Assembly: GCA_963817635.1 (NCBI GenBank) | Contig: CAWFPR010000026.1 | Location: 124,001-188,000, forward strand | Source: CAWFPR01 sp963817635 | GTDB taxonomy: Bacteria > Acidobacteriota > Vicinamibacteria > Vicinamibacterales > 2-12-FULL-66-21 | DNA length: 64,000 bases | Direction: 5' to 3' | Shown: positions 38,976-48,667 of the stretch, in pieces | Position numbering within the stretch: the stretch's first letter is position 1 | Layout of the letters: each line of letters begins with the position of its first letter | Made by a program: the position numbers and the translations under genes | The notes under the pieces: generated by a model | Databases searched by the model: none | The model's input: only the letters and a program-made list of their open reading frames with translations | Told to the model about the DNA's origin: nothing

Positions 38976-39767
38976 ATGTCCAAGGTGATGATGCTCCTGC
39001 TATCGGCCGTGCTGTCGGCTGCACCGGCAGCGGCGCAGCAGGCTGACGCCACGCATGTCTCGGTCTCCGCCCCCGTCACGATCGTCGAAATCGATCTCGG
39101 CAAGCTGAAGGGGGACCTGCGACGGCTGTCGTGGGCGCCGGACGGCAGCGAGTTGTATCTGCAGACCGCCGAGGCCGACACACGGCTCGGGTGGAAGCTC
39201 CACCATTACCTGATCCGCACGGACGGCACGAAGCCGGCGAGCGTGAAGGCGGAGCCCGACTGGTCGACGACCTACTGGACCTGGAAGTCCGCGCAGTCCG
39301 CACCGGGCGTGGCGTCCTGGACGATCGCCGTCGATCAGAAGACCGAGCGCGTCAGCGCCACGGCCACGCCGATGGCGGGCAACGCCGCGCGCGGTGATCC
39401 CGTCAGCGGCGGGGCGGGCGGCGTCAGCGTGGAAGAAGTCGGCAACGTCACCCAGCAGTCGCAGAACGTCCAGGTGATCACGCTGACGCTCAAAGGAGAG
39501 GCGATCGGAAAGTTCGTGAACGCCCCGGCGATTCCGGGGCTGACCTTCGGGTGGGGAAAGACCGGGTCTGGTCTCGTGGCCTTCGCGCGCCCCGACGGCA
39601 AGCTCGTCGTGATGGATGTTGCGGGCCACAAGCAGGATGTGGCCTCGGCCCGCAACGCGGTTCTGCCCGCCTTCACGACCGATGGATTGCGGCTCGCGTG
39701 GCTCGAGAAGACCGGCGGCAAGAAGTACGCGCTGCGCGTCGCCGACGTCAAGGTCGAGATGCCATGA
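38976..39767 (+). CDS. Secreted PD40-like protein between the two VWFA genes
   Basis: 263 residues with a signal peptide ending AAQQA. It shares a colinear motif set with the gene at 27983-28765: LSWAPDGSELYLQT, YWTWKSAQ, IPGLTFGWGK, VLPAFTTDGLRLAWLE, YALRVADVK. A Gly-rich insert (GGAGGVSVEEVGN) separates the two halves. Its stop overlaps the next VWFA start (ATGA at 39764-39767), so it is made together with that protein. Function unknown. Confidence 0.75.
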   Translation: MSKVMMLLLSAVLSAAPAAAQQADATHVSVSAPVTIVEIDLGKLKGDLRRLSWAPDGSELYLQTAEADTRLGWKLHHYLIRTDGTKPASVKAEPDWSTTYWTWKSAQSAPGVASWTIAVDQKTERVSATATPMAGNAARGDPVSGGAGGVSVEEVGNVTQQSQNVQVITLTLKGEAIGKFVNAPAIPGLTFGWGKTGSGLVAFARPDGKLVVMDVAGHKQDVASARNAVLPAFTTDGLRLAWLEKTGGKKYALRVADVKVEMP

Positions 39768-41867
39768 CCGCGGCGGGCGTCAACCGCGCACGGCTGGCCG
39801 TGGCGATCGTCCTCGCCGCGGCCGCGTGCCTCCAGGGTTTCGGCCCCGCGCGCGCCGCGCAGGATCCGCCGCAGCAGCCCTCGTTCCGCACGACGACGAC
39901 ACTCGTCGAGGTGGACGTGATCGTGCGCGACAAGCAGCGTCAGTTCGTCGAGGGCCTTACGGCTGATGATTTCGAGGTCGTCGAGGAAGGGACGCCACAA
40001 CGGATCCAGACCTTGTATGTCGTGGAGGGCGCGCGCGTCCAGCCCGTTCCTGTCGCAGCAGGCTCGGCGCCGGCCGTCACGGCCGCACCGATGCCTCCGA
40101 CGCCCGGACCGCCGTCGGCCCAGCGCGTCTTCGTGCTGATGTTCGACCAGGCCCATCTCGATCAGAACTCCTTCAAGCGGCTCCAGCCGGCGGCCGAGCA
40201 GTTCCTGCGAACCGATTTCCAGGCCGGCGATGTCGGAGGCGTGCTGATGGGCACGACCATGGTCGGCAACAAGCTGACCCCGGACCGCGACATGCTGCTC
40301 GCAGCCGTGCAGAGCGCGAAGCTGAGCCAGGAGTCAACCTCCCTGCAACGGGACCTTCGCGACTGGCCTCGCATGAGCCAGGTCGAAGCGATCCGCATCG
40401 CGCTCGCGAACGACTCGCGAATCCTGGACCAGGTGACCGATCGGGCCAATCGCGAAGCCTCTGACAATCCCAGGAGCCAATTCGACGCCGAGGGTCTCGT
40501 GCGCCAGAAGGCCACCCAGGCCGCGACCCAGCTGCAGGCGTCGGCCGCGCAGACGCTGAAGGCGCTCTACGCGCTTGTGACCGGGCTCGGGCGCGTACCA
40601 GGCCGCAAGACCGTCATCCTGATGACGGAGGGCTTCATGTTCGAAGAATCCTGGGGCGCGCTGCGGCAGATTGTCGCGCAGGCGGCGCGCTCCGACGTGC
40701 GCATCTACACGCTCGACGCGCTCGGCCTGCGGCGCGGCGACACCGGGACGGACTTGTCGCAGATGAACCCGCTCGAAACCGGCGGCCAGGTCCCCACCGC
40801 GGCATACAACACGGTCGAAGAAGGGCCGAACACGCTCGCCGTCGATACCGGCGGCTACGTGATCCGCCACACCAACGACTTCACGGGCGCGCTCGCCGAG
40901 GTGTCGCGCGACACCAGCAGTTACTACGTGATCGGCTACAGCCCGACCAACGCCAGGATGGACGGCACGTTCAGGCAGATTTCGGTGCGCGTGAAGCGTC
41001 CGGATGTCGAGGTGCGGGCGCGCAAGGGATACCTCGCGGTCCCGGTGGCGGCGCCGGCCGGTCGCGGGGCCGCGCCAGCCGCGGCGCCGACCACGCCGCC
41101 GGCTCCTCCGGTCGCGCCCCCCGCCGCTCCCACGGCGACGCCGGTCGTGGATCCGGCCACAGGACCGGCCGGACTGGCCACGGCGCCGGTCATCATGCGC
41201 CCGGACACCGCCACCCGCGTGCGCGATCTCGAGACGATGCGTCCCGACGCTGGTGCGGGGAAGGACGCCGCATCACAGGGTTGGGATCGGTACCGGAAAG
41301 GAGATCTCGAAGGAGCCGAGCGGCTGCTCGGCGAGGCCGCCGCGCGCAAAGAGGCGGCCCCGTGGGTCCACTACGCGCTGGGCTTCACGAAATTCGGCCT
41401 CTCCAAACCGCAGGAGGCCGTCGTCTCGTGGGAGCGCGTCCGCGCCTCGGCGCCCGAGTTCACGGAGGTCTACCTCGACCTCGCCGACGCTTATATCATG
41501 GTGGACGATCCCGGCCGGGCCGTGTCGGTGTTGCGTGACGCGGAACGGCGCTGGCCGGCGAACGCCGAGGTGCTCAACGCCCTAGGCACGGTGCAGGTGC
41601 GGCGTGGAGCGCTCAACGATGCCATCGATACCTTCGGACGCGCCGTCGATCGTCAGCCGAGAGACTCGCTGGCCTACTTCAATCTCGGCCGCACGCACGA
41701 GCTTCGCTACTACCAGATGCGGCGCTTCTCGCGGCCGGGTGCGCGGTGGGCCGACAATCCGGAGGAGCTCAGGAAAGCCGGTGAGGTACCACGAGGCTTA
41801 CCTGAAGATGGGCGGACCGTACGAGACCGACGCGCGCGCGGGCCTCGAACGCGTTCGCTGGAAATAG
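39764..41867 (+). CDS. VWFA-related secreted protein with C-terminal TPRs (one frameshift)
   Basis: About 700 residues when the extra G at 41780/41781 is removed. The downstream frame then ends KMGGPYETDARAGLERVRWK. Otherwise the frame runs on past the true end into the convergent gene. The signal peptide is followed by the VWFA-related core (VEVDVIVRDKQRQFVEG, VFVLMFDQAHLDQNSF, GRKTVILMTEGFMF, SSYYVIGYSPTNARMDG). Then come a Pro/Ala linker (about residues 430-480) and TPRs (GDLEGAERLLGEAAARKEAA, GRAVSVLRDAERRWPANAE). It is a distant paralogue of the gene at 36360 and the last gene of the operon. Confidence 0.85.
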
Positions 41868-41880
41868 CCGGGACGCCCGG

Positions 41881-42789
41881 TTACTTCAGTTGCTCGAGCG
41901 CCTTGCGGGCGGCCGGCGCCTCGGGGGCATCCGGCGAGAGTTCGAGGAACTTCGTGAGGTCTGCCTTGGTGCCCTCCCTGTCCCCCTTCCGGAGGCGCAC
42001 GAGCGCCCGGTAGTAATAGCCATCTCCCTTGCCGGGGAACCGCGCGATCGCTTTTTCGAAGTAGGGCAGCGCCTCGTCGGCCTTGTCGTTGTTCAGCAGG
42101 TTGATGCCGATGTTCACGAAGACGGCCGGATCCTTGATTAGGGAATCGTCGACCGTGTCCATCACCTGCCGGCCCTCGTCGAGGCGGTTCGTCTCCATCA
42201 GCACGTTGGCCAGCAGCATCTTGCTCGTCTGGTCCTCCGGGTTCTTCTCGATCCCCAGCTTCAGGTACTTGATGGCGTCGTCATAATTCTTCTCGGCATA
42301 GTACGTCTGGGCCAGAAACGGGTAGACACCCGTGTAGTTCGGGTGCTGCTCGAGGAGCGACATGTAGATGGCGCGGGCCTCTGCCCATTTCTTCTGGTTG
42401 ACCAGCGCGGAGGCCTTTTCGACCTCGACGCGGACGACCGCCTGCTCGTTCTGCTTCAGGACGATCTCGATCGCAGGCATGCGGGTCAACTCGGCGACCG
42501 ACGCGGATATGCGGCGGGTCTCGTAAGTCGGAAGCTCGAAATCAAGCTGCCACTGGCCGCGCCCGAGGCCGCCGGCGGCCCATTCCCCTTTCTTGTCGGT
42601 CTTGACCTCCCTGCTCCCGCTGGCCCCGGGCAGCGCGAGCCTGACCATCACGCCTTCGAGTGGTTTGCCTGATTCGTCGGTGACCTTGCCGGACAGCCTG
42701 CCCATGCCGCGGAGCGACTGGGCCGTCGCGACTGATGCTGCCGCGATCACGATGAGCGCAACCACGAATCCACGGTTGAGCGTTCTCAT
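41881..42789 (-). CDS. Secreted TPR protein with carboxypeptidase regulatory-like domain
   Basis: 302 residues. I start at ATG 42789, preceded by GAGGTGAG and opening a signal peptide (LNRGFVVALIVIAAASVATAQ). An N-terminal CarboxypepD_reg-like module (LSGKVTDESGKPLEGVMVRL) is followed by five TPRs (KWAEARAIYMSLLEQHPNY, KNYDDAIKYLKLGIEKNPED, DKADEALPYFEKAIARFPGK). Probably a periplasmic adaptor. Convergent with the VWFA operon; the stops are only 13 bp apart. Confidence 0.82.
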   Translation of the reverse strand: MRTLNRGFVVALIVIAAASVATAQSLRGMGRLSGKVTDESGKPLEGVMVRLALPGASGSREVKTDKKGEWAAGGLGRGQWQLDFELPTYETRRISASVAELTRMPAIEIVLKQNEQAVVRVEVEKASALVNQKKWAEARAIYMSLLEQHPNYTGVYPFLAQTYYAEKNYDDAIKYLKLGIEKNPEDQTSKMLLANVLMETNRLDEGRQVMDTVDDSLIKDPAVFVNIGINLLNNDKADEALPYFEKAIARFPGKGDGYYYRALVRLRKGDREGTKADLTKFLELSPDAPEAPAARKALEQLK

Positions 42790-43105
42790 TGGATACTCAC
42801 CTCTTGGGGCGTCCCTGACGCCGGGGATCCTGCCGCGCCAAAGCATGCCGGCACGGACGGCAATCGGATTCTCGATCGGAAAATTGTAGCCCATCCAGAC
42901 GCTCGCGGCCCAGGGGTCGCCGCCACGACAGCGGCTGTCGCCGACTGGAAGACCTGCCCGAAGCAGGACCAGAACATCTCGCGCGCCTTCTCGAGCGGGC
43001 GTCGGCTGGTACTCAGGGGCCGATCGGCGCCGGCTCCGGAACTGCCCGGCTCGTGAGAGACTGGCGCCGGATGAGCCGTCGTGTTCGGCCGACAAAGGAG
43101 CATGT

Positions 43106-44761
43106 ATGCCGGGAAGGCGAATCGCTGTTCTGGGTGGTGGCGTAGCGGGCCTGAGCGCTGCGCACGAGCTGGCCGAGCGCGGATTCGACGTCGACGTGTA
43201 CGAGCGCAGGGCTGTCACGGGCGGAAAGGCGCGGAGCCTTTCGGTCCCCGGCTCTGGCGTCGCAGGCCGGGTGGACCTGCCAGGTGAGCACGGCTTCCGC
43301 TTCTTTCCCGGCTTCTACAAGCACATCACCGACACGATGCGGCGCACGCCGTATGGCGCGCACGGCAGCGTGTACGACAACCTCACGGTCGCCACGCGCA
43401 TCCTGCTCGCACGGGCGGGACGATCGGAGATCGTGTGGACGGCGCGACAGCCGGCGAACCTGGAAGACCTGCGCGTGTTCCTGATCGAGCTGTTCACGCC
43501 ACTCGGCGTGCCACCCGAGGAAATCGCGTTCTTCGTCAGCCGGCTGCTGGTCATCGCCACGAGCTGTCCTGAGCGCCGGCTGAAGGAGTACGAGACGCTC
43601 AAGTGGTGGGATTTCATCGGCGCGCCGCAGCGATCGGCGTCCTATCAGGCCTACCTGGGCCAGGGCCTGACCCGGTCGCTCGTGGCGATGCGCGCCGAGG
43701 AGAGCAGCGTGCGGACGGTCGGCGTGATCCTGCTGCAACTGCTGTGGGGACTCATCGGGCCGGGGCAGGTATTCGACCGGTTGCTGAACGGGCCCACCAA
43801 CGACGTGTGGATCGCGCCGTGGACCACCTACCTCGAGGCCCGCGGCGTGCGGTTCCATCACGACGTCCGCGTCACCGGTTTCGACGTCGATGCCGGACGC
43901 GTGCGGCGCGTGCGCGCCGAGCGGGCCGGGCAGAGGCTGCCGATCGAAGCCGACGCGTACATCAGCGCGGTGCCGGTGGAAGTCATGGCGACGCTCGTGG
44001 ACGAGCCGCTGAAGCTCGCCGCGCCGTCGCTCGCCGGACTCGGCCAGCTCAGGACCCGCTGGATGAACGGCATCCAGTTCTACCTGCGCCGGGACGTGCC
44101 GCTCGCGCATGGGCACACGATCTACCTCGACTCTCCCTGGGCGCTCACGTCGATTTCACAGCGACAGTTCTGGACCGGCGTCGATCTGTCCCGCTATGGC
44201 GACGGGGGCGTGGCCGGCATCCTGTCGGTGGACATCTCGGAGTGGGATGCGCCAGGCATCCTGCACAGGAAGCCGGCAACTGCGTGCAGCGCCCAGGAGA
44301 TCAAAGAAGAGGTGTGGGCGCAGTTGCAGCAGCACCTGAACGACGGCGCGGCACCGGTCATCGAGGACGGGAACCTGTTGGCGTGGTTCCTCGACCCGGA
44401 TATCGAGTTCCCCAACCCGAACGCGGCAACGAACCTCGAGCCGCTGCTCGTCAACACGGCCGGCTCGCTCCAGTACCGGCCGGACGCGCAAATCGAAATC
44501 CCGAATTTGTTCCTCGCGTCCGACTACGTCCGCACCTACACGGACATCGCGTGCATGGAGGCGGCGAACGAAGCCGCGCGACGCGCGGTCAACTGCCTCC
44601 TCGCGGCGCAGCCCGCGAGCCAGGCTCCGGCCACGCTGTGGCCGCTGGAGGAGCCCGTGTTCCTGCTGCCGCTTCAGGAGGTCGATCGGATCCGCTTCCG
44701 TCTCGGGCTTCCCAACAATCTCGCGGCCGCCTGGGCCGATCGAACGCCGCGGCTGGTGTAA
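43106..44761 (+). CDS. FAD-dependent amine oxidase/phytoene-desaturase-like oxidoreductase
   Basis: 551 residues, intact. The N-terminal dinucleotide-binding motif is VLGGGVAGLSAAHELAERGF (residues 7-26) with a following acidic residue (VDVYERR). Next comes the flavin-contact loop GGKARS and a conserved PGEHGFRFFPGFYKH block. The C-terminal FAD motif is around NLFLASDYVRTYTDIACMEAA. The block GFRFFPGFYKHITDTMRR is typical of bacterial hydroxysqualene-dehydroxylase/carotenoid-desaturase relatives. The substrate is unknown; no carotenoid or hopanoid genes lie nearby. Confidence 0.85.
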   Translation: MPGRRIAVLGGGVAGLSAAHELAERGFDVDVYERRAVTGGKARSLSVPGSGVAGRVDLPGEHGFRFFPGFYKHITDTMRRTPYGAHGSVYDNLTVATRILLARAGRSEIVWTARQPANLEDLRVFLIELFTPLGVPPEEIAFFVSRLLVIATSCPERRLKEYETLKWWDFIGAPQRSASYQAYLGQGLTRSLVAMRAEESSVRTVGVILLQLLWGLIGPGQVFDRLLNGPTNDVWIAPWTTYLEARGVRFHHDVRVTGFDVDAGRVRRVRAERAGQRLPIEADAYISAVPVEVMATLVDEPLKLAAPSLAGLGQLRTRWMNGIQFYLRRDVPLAHGHTIYLDSPWALTSISQRQFWTGVDLSRYGDGGVAGILSVDISEWDAPGILHRKPATACSAQEIKEEVWAQLQQHLNDGAAPVIEDGNLLAWFLDPDIEFPNPNAATNLEPLLVNTAGSLQYRPDAQIEIPNLFLASDYVRTYTDIACMEAANEAARRAVNCLLAAQPASQAPATLWPLEEPVFLLPLQEVDRIRFRLGLPNNLAAAWADRTPRLV

Positions 44762-44997
44762 AGCCAACCAGGCGGAAGAGCCGGGACGTGCGTCGAGGCT
44801 GCACGATCGCTCATCCGGCGGGCGCGTCCTTTTCCGGCGCGCGCCCTGCGCGGCCGTTGACGCCCGCTCGACCCGTTCCGGCAGTCCCTCACGCCGCCCC
44901 TGCGCGACAACCAAAGTCCAAGGCCGCCGTTCGAACGTCTATTCACAGAGCAGGCGGACGGTAGCGCATGGGAAACCGCAGGCACGGGAGAAGGACG

Positions 44998-45795
44998 ATG
45001 AGAATGCGGCCCTGGCTGCAGGCGGGTTTCACGATGGGTCTGCTCGTCGTCCTGGCGGCGGCAGCGTCCGCGCAGCGGGGCAGGTTCCGGTCGAGTCCCA
45101 TTGATGTGCCGATCGACGGGGCGCCGTCCTACGACGGACGCTTCATTTTCGCGCGCCTGAAGTTCGATACCGCTCCGGGGGGCTACTACTTCCGCGGCCT
45201 GCCGGCCTGGGCGCACGGCTACCTCAGCGCGCTGCAGGGGCACCGCTCCGAGACCAATCTCACCAAGATCCTCAACAGCGTCACGAACATGAATCCCCAT
45301 CTCGACGGCACGGCGGTCGTTGACGTGGCCGGTCCGGAGCTGTTCGACTATCCGGTCGTGTACGCAACCGAGCCCGGATTCATGGCGCTCGACGATGCGG
45401 ACGCAGCGAACCTGCGGAACTACCTCCACAAGGGCGGGTTCGTCATCTTCGACGACTTCCGCGGATACGACGACTGGCAGAGCTTCAGCGCCTCGATGGA
45501 GCGCGTGCTCCCCGGGGAGCACCTTCAGCAGCTCGCGCGCACGCATCCGATCTTCCATTCGTTCTTCGAGATCGGCACGCTGAATTTCCGCCAGGCCTAC
45601 GATCGCGGCACGCCGGAGTTCTACGGGATGTTCGACCACGACGACCCGTCGAAGCCGCTGCAGATGATCGTGAACTTCAACAACGACGTGTCGGAATACT
45701 GGGAGTTCTCGGACACGGGATTCGCGCCGATCGCCCTGTCGAACGAAGCCTACAAGCTCGGCGTCAACTACGTGATCTACGGCCTGACCCATTGA
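44998..45795 (+). CDS. Secreted DUF4159 protein
   Basis: 265 residues with signal peptide ending AAASAQ and a GAGAAGG ribosome site. The DUF4159 domain is shown by FIFARLKFDTA, YPVVYATEPGFMALDD, LRNYLHKGGFVIFDDFRG, HPIFHSFFEI and YKLGVNYVIYGLTH. The fold resembles glutamine-amidotransferase-like domains without the catalytic cysteine. In many genomes DUF4159 genes accompany MoxR ATPase/VWFA clusters; here it stands alone, although VWFA genes lie 3 kb away. Role unknown. Confidence 0.85.
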   Translation: MRMRPWLQAGFTMGLLVVLAAAASAQRGRFRSSPIDVPIDGAPSYDGRFIFARLKFDTAPGGYYFRGLPAWAHGYLSALQGHRSETNLTKILNSVTNMNPHLDGTAVVDVAGPELFDYPVVYATEPGFMALDDADAANLRNYLHKGGFVIFDDFRGYDDWQSFSASMERVLPGEHLQQLARTHPIFHSFFEIGTLNFRQAYDRGTPEFYGMFDHDDPSKPLQMIVNFNNDVSEYWEFSDTGFAPIALSNEAYKLGVNYVIYGLTH

Positions 45796-45870
45796 AGGTC
45801 CCGCCCGCGCCCTCGTGTGTCGCGGTCGGGCCGGACGCCCGCGACCCTGCACGCGCTACAATGGGCCACC

Positions 45871-46227
45871 ATGGTGAGCGTGACGCTTCTCGCGGACCGC
45901 GCCGTGTTCGAGGTCGAGGGCCTGCACCAATTGTGGGCGCTCCGAAGCCGCTTCGACATTCCCCTGACACACATCACGGGTGCGGAGGTCGATCCCGAAC
46001 AGGTCGCGCGCTGGTGGCACGGGTGGAAGATAGCGGGCACCGCCGTGCCGGGGCTGTTCGCCGCGGGCACGTTCTACTACCACGGGGAGCTGGTGTTCTG
46101 GGACGTCCGCGACCCGGCCGCGACGATCATCGTGTCGCTGGATCACGAGCGATACAAGAAACTGATTATCGAGGTCAACGATCCGGAGGCGGTGGCCGCC
46201 AGGCTCCGGGCGGCGCTGCGCACATGA
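45871..46227 (+). CDS. Small conserved protein, PH-like fold (uncharacterised family)
   Basis: 118 residues, beginning MVSVTLLADRAVFEVEGLHQ. The pattern of short strands (FEVEGLHQLWALRSRF, IPLTHITGAEVDP, GTFYYHGELVFWDV, TIIVSLDHERYKKLIIEV) matches a small family seen in actinobacteria and acidobacteria with a bacterial PH-like beta-barrel. No signal peptide. Function unknown. Confidence 0.7.
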   Translation: MVSVTLLADRAVFEVEGLHQLWALRSRFDIPLTHITGAEVDPEQVARWWHGWKIAGTAVPGLFAAGTFYYHGELVFWDVRDPAATIIVSLDHERYKKLIIEVNDPEAVAARLRAALRT

Positions 46228-46311
46228 TCTCGTGGTCGTGGGGCCAGCAAATCCCGGCTGCGGTGCTTTTGGCGGCCGCGGGATCGGAGAGGGTGCGATA
46301 ATCCGTCTGCC

Positions 46312-47454
46312 TTGATTTCTTCCACGCTCGCCCTCGCGACGCTCATCGCGTTCACGACCGCCCTCGCCTTCTGGCTGGATCGCCATGTGCGCGTCTTCTC
46401 GAAGGTCGGGGCGTCACTCCTCGCCATGATCTTCGGCGCCATCCTGTCCAACTCGGGACTCGTGCCGGCGACCTCGCCGGTATACGACGCGATTTCCGGC
46501 CCGGTCACCAACCTGGCCATCGCGTGGCTGCTGCTGTCGGTGGACCTGCGCATCCTGAAGCTGGTGGGGCCGCGCACGCTCGCGGCCTTTGCCCTGGCCT
46601 GCGCCGGCACCATCATCGGGGCTTTCCTGGGCGCCGTGGCATTCGCGGACCAGCTCGGCGACAACACGTGGCGCATGGCTGGTGTTTTTACCGGCACCTA
46701 CACGGGAGGCTCGCTGAACTTCGTGGCGGTGGGCAAGGCCGTGGGACTGCCCGACAGCGTCTGGGCCGGGACGACCGCCGCCGACGCGCTCACGGGCGGG
46801 TTGTGGATGGCGGCGAACCTCACCGTGCCGCTGTGGCTCGCGCGGTTCTTTCCGCCGGTGCCGGCCTCCGCCCTCGAGTCCGGCGAGGGAAAGGGCAAGC
46901 AGGCGCACCCCTTCTTCGACGCCGCGTCGGTGTCGGCCACCGATCTCTCGGTGCTATTGGCGGCCGGGCTCGGCCTGCTCGTGGCCGCGGACCTCACGGC
47001 GAGGCTCATGCCCCAGGTGCCGTCCATCCTGTGGCTCACGACCTACGCGCTGATCCTGGGCCACACCAAGCCCTTCACGCACGCCGAAGGCACGCTTCAG
47101 CTCGGCACGTTGCTGCTGCACCTGTTCTTCGTGATCATCGGCATCTGGTCGCGGGTGAGTCAGATCGTCGCGGTCGGGATCGTGGTCTTCTACTACACCG
47201 CGACCGTCATCGGCACCCATGGACTTGTCGTCTACGGCGTCGGGCGCATGCTGAAGCTGGATCTGGGCACCTTGTCGGTGGCATCGCAGGCGGCGGTGGG
47301 CGGACCGTCAACGGCCCTCGCGGTCGCCGTGGGACGAGGGTGGCCGGGACTGGTCCTGCCCGGGATCATCCTCGGATTGCTCGGGTACGCGGTCGGGAAC
47401 TACCTGGGCTTCGGCGTCGCCAACATTGTACGCGGCCTCGGTATCGGGCTGTGA
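46312..47454 (+). CDS. DUF819 family membrane protein (putative transporter)
   Basis: 380 residues from a TTG start. About ten hydrophobic helices in two similar halves; conserved glycine-rich turns GTYTGGSLNFVAVGKAVGL and AAVGGPSTALAVAVGRGWPGL mark DUF819 (YjcL-like). Members are suspected permeases and often neighbour peptidases. Here an AstE/AspA-type amidohydrolase begins 53 bp downstream on the same strand. This suggests uptake or export of an amide or N-acyl amino acid processed by that enzyme (inference). Confidence 0.87.
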   Translation: MISSTLALATLIAFTTALAFWLDRHVRVFSKVGASLLAMIFGAILSNSGLVPATSPVYDAISGPVTNLAIAWLLLSVDLRILKLVGPRTLAAFALACAGTIIGAFLGAVAFADQLGDNTWRMAGVFTGTYTGGSLNFVAVGKAVGLPDSVWAGTTAADALTGGLWMAANLTVPLWLARFFPPVPASALESGEGKGKQAHPFFDAASVSATDLSVLLAAGLGLLVAADLTARLMPQVPSILWLTTYALILGHTKPFTHAEGTLQLGTLLLHLFFVIIGIWSRVSQIVAVGIVVFYYTATVIGTHGLVVYGVGRMLKLDLGTLSVASQAAVGGPSTALAVAVGRGWPGLVLPGIILGLLGYAVGNYLGFGVANIVRGLGIGL

Positions 47455-47507
47455 TCTCGTAAAGCCCGGGTGAACGTATCGCGAACAGAGAGGTGAGGTG
47501 AGTCATC

Positions 47508-48555
47508 GTGTCTGACGTCACGCACGCGGCACCGGTCCCGTTCACACTAGGCGGCGTGACCGCTCAGCCAGGCACGGCGGCGTCAGGCGAGCTGGTCGTG
47601 TCGCCGCACGGAGGGGACAGCGGCACGACGATTCCGTTCTCCATCCTGCACGGCCTCCGCCGCGGGCCGGTTCTCGCCCTGATTGCCGGAACCCACGGCG
47701 CCGAGTACCCGTCGATACTCGCCCTGCAGCGGCTGCGCGCGGCGATTGCCCCTGGGGAACTCGCAGGCACGATCGTCATGGTGCACGTGGCGAACATGCC
47801 GTCGTTCCTGCTGCGAACCGTCTACTACTCCCCGGTGGATCGGCACAACCTGAACCGCGTCTATCCTGGCAGACCCGACGGCACGCTCTCCGAGCGGATC
47901 GCCGACACCATCACGCGCGAGGTGATCGATCGCTGCACGCACCTGATCGATCTCCATTCGGGCGACGCGAACGAATCGCTGTGGCCCTACGTGGTACTGG
48001 TTCACGAACGGCTCGCCGGAGGTCACGGAGGCCGGGCGCCAGATGGTGCTGGCTTTCGGCATCGACTACATCGTCGTGGACAACACCCGGACGACCGATC
48101 CCGCCCGTTCGGCCTTCACGGCCAACACCGCGATCCTGCGCGGGAAGCCGGCGCTCACCACGGAATCGGGGGGCATGGGGCTGAGCGACGAGGAGTCGAT
48201 CGCGCGGGTCGAGCGAGGCGTCGCGGGTGTGCTGCGCCACCTCGGGATGCGGGCGACAGGCCCGGCGCCGCTCGACTCCCCCGTGTGGCTGCGACCCGGC
48301 CGGGTCCTGAGGAGCGGAGTGACCGGTATCTTCTTTCCCGCGGTCGAGCGCGGACAGACGGTGTCGCAGGGGGCGCTGATCGGGCGCACGACGGATTTCC
48401 ACGGCCGCACGCTGGAAGAGATCCGTGCGCCGTTCGACGGCCAGATCCTCTACGTGGTCGGGACGCCGCCGATGACGAAAGGTGAGCCGATCGCGTTCAT
48501 CACGACGCGCGCCACAGAGGCGGACTTCCCGCGGCAGGCTCAGGGGCAGGCGTAG
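47508..48555 (+). CDS. Succinylglutamate desuccinylase/aspartoacylase-type zinc hydrolase (one frameshift)
   Basis: 348 residues from GTG, after removing one base near 47999-48000 where the frame jumps from LWPYVVL to NGSPEVTEAGRQMV. M14-like zinc ligands are in AGTHGAEYPS (His, Glu) and HLIDLHSGDANE (His). The Arg-rich substrate site is VDRHNLNRVYPG. The C-terminal beta-domain (VTGIFFPAVERGQTVSQGALIG, IRAPFDGQILYVVG) is typical of the AstE/AspA family, with a biotinyl-lipoyl-like end. It lies downstream of the DUF819 gene and converges on a paralogue. Confidence 0.83.
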
Positions 48556-48667
48556 GTGCGCCCTGGCGCCCACGGCTGCCGTATTTTTTCTTCCGGCCCA
48601 CTGATCTCACCGATCACACAGATCGCGATCGGCCGCAAGAGCGTCTGAGGCGGTGTCCGCCTGGCAC

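Noticed and set aside
42790..43218. Upstream extension of the TPR gene at 41881 to 43218
   Set aside because: The extension is Arg/Ser/Pro-rich without coding-like codon use. A signal peptide and ribosome site mark the start at 42789.
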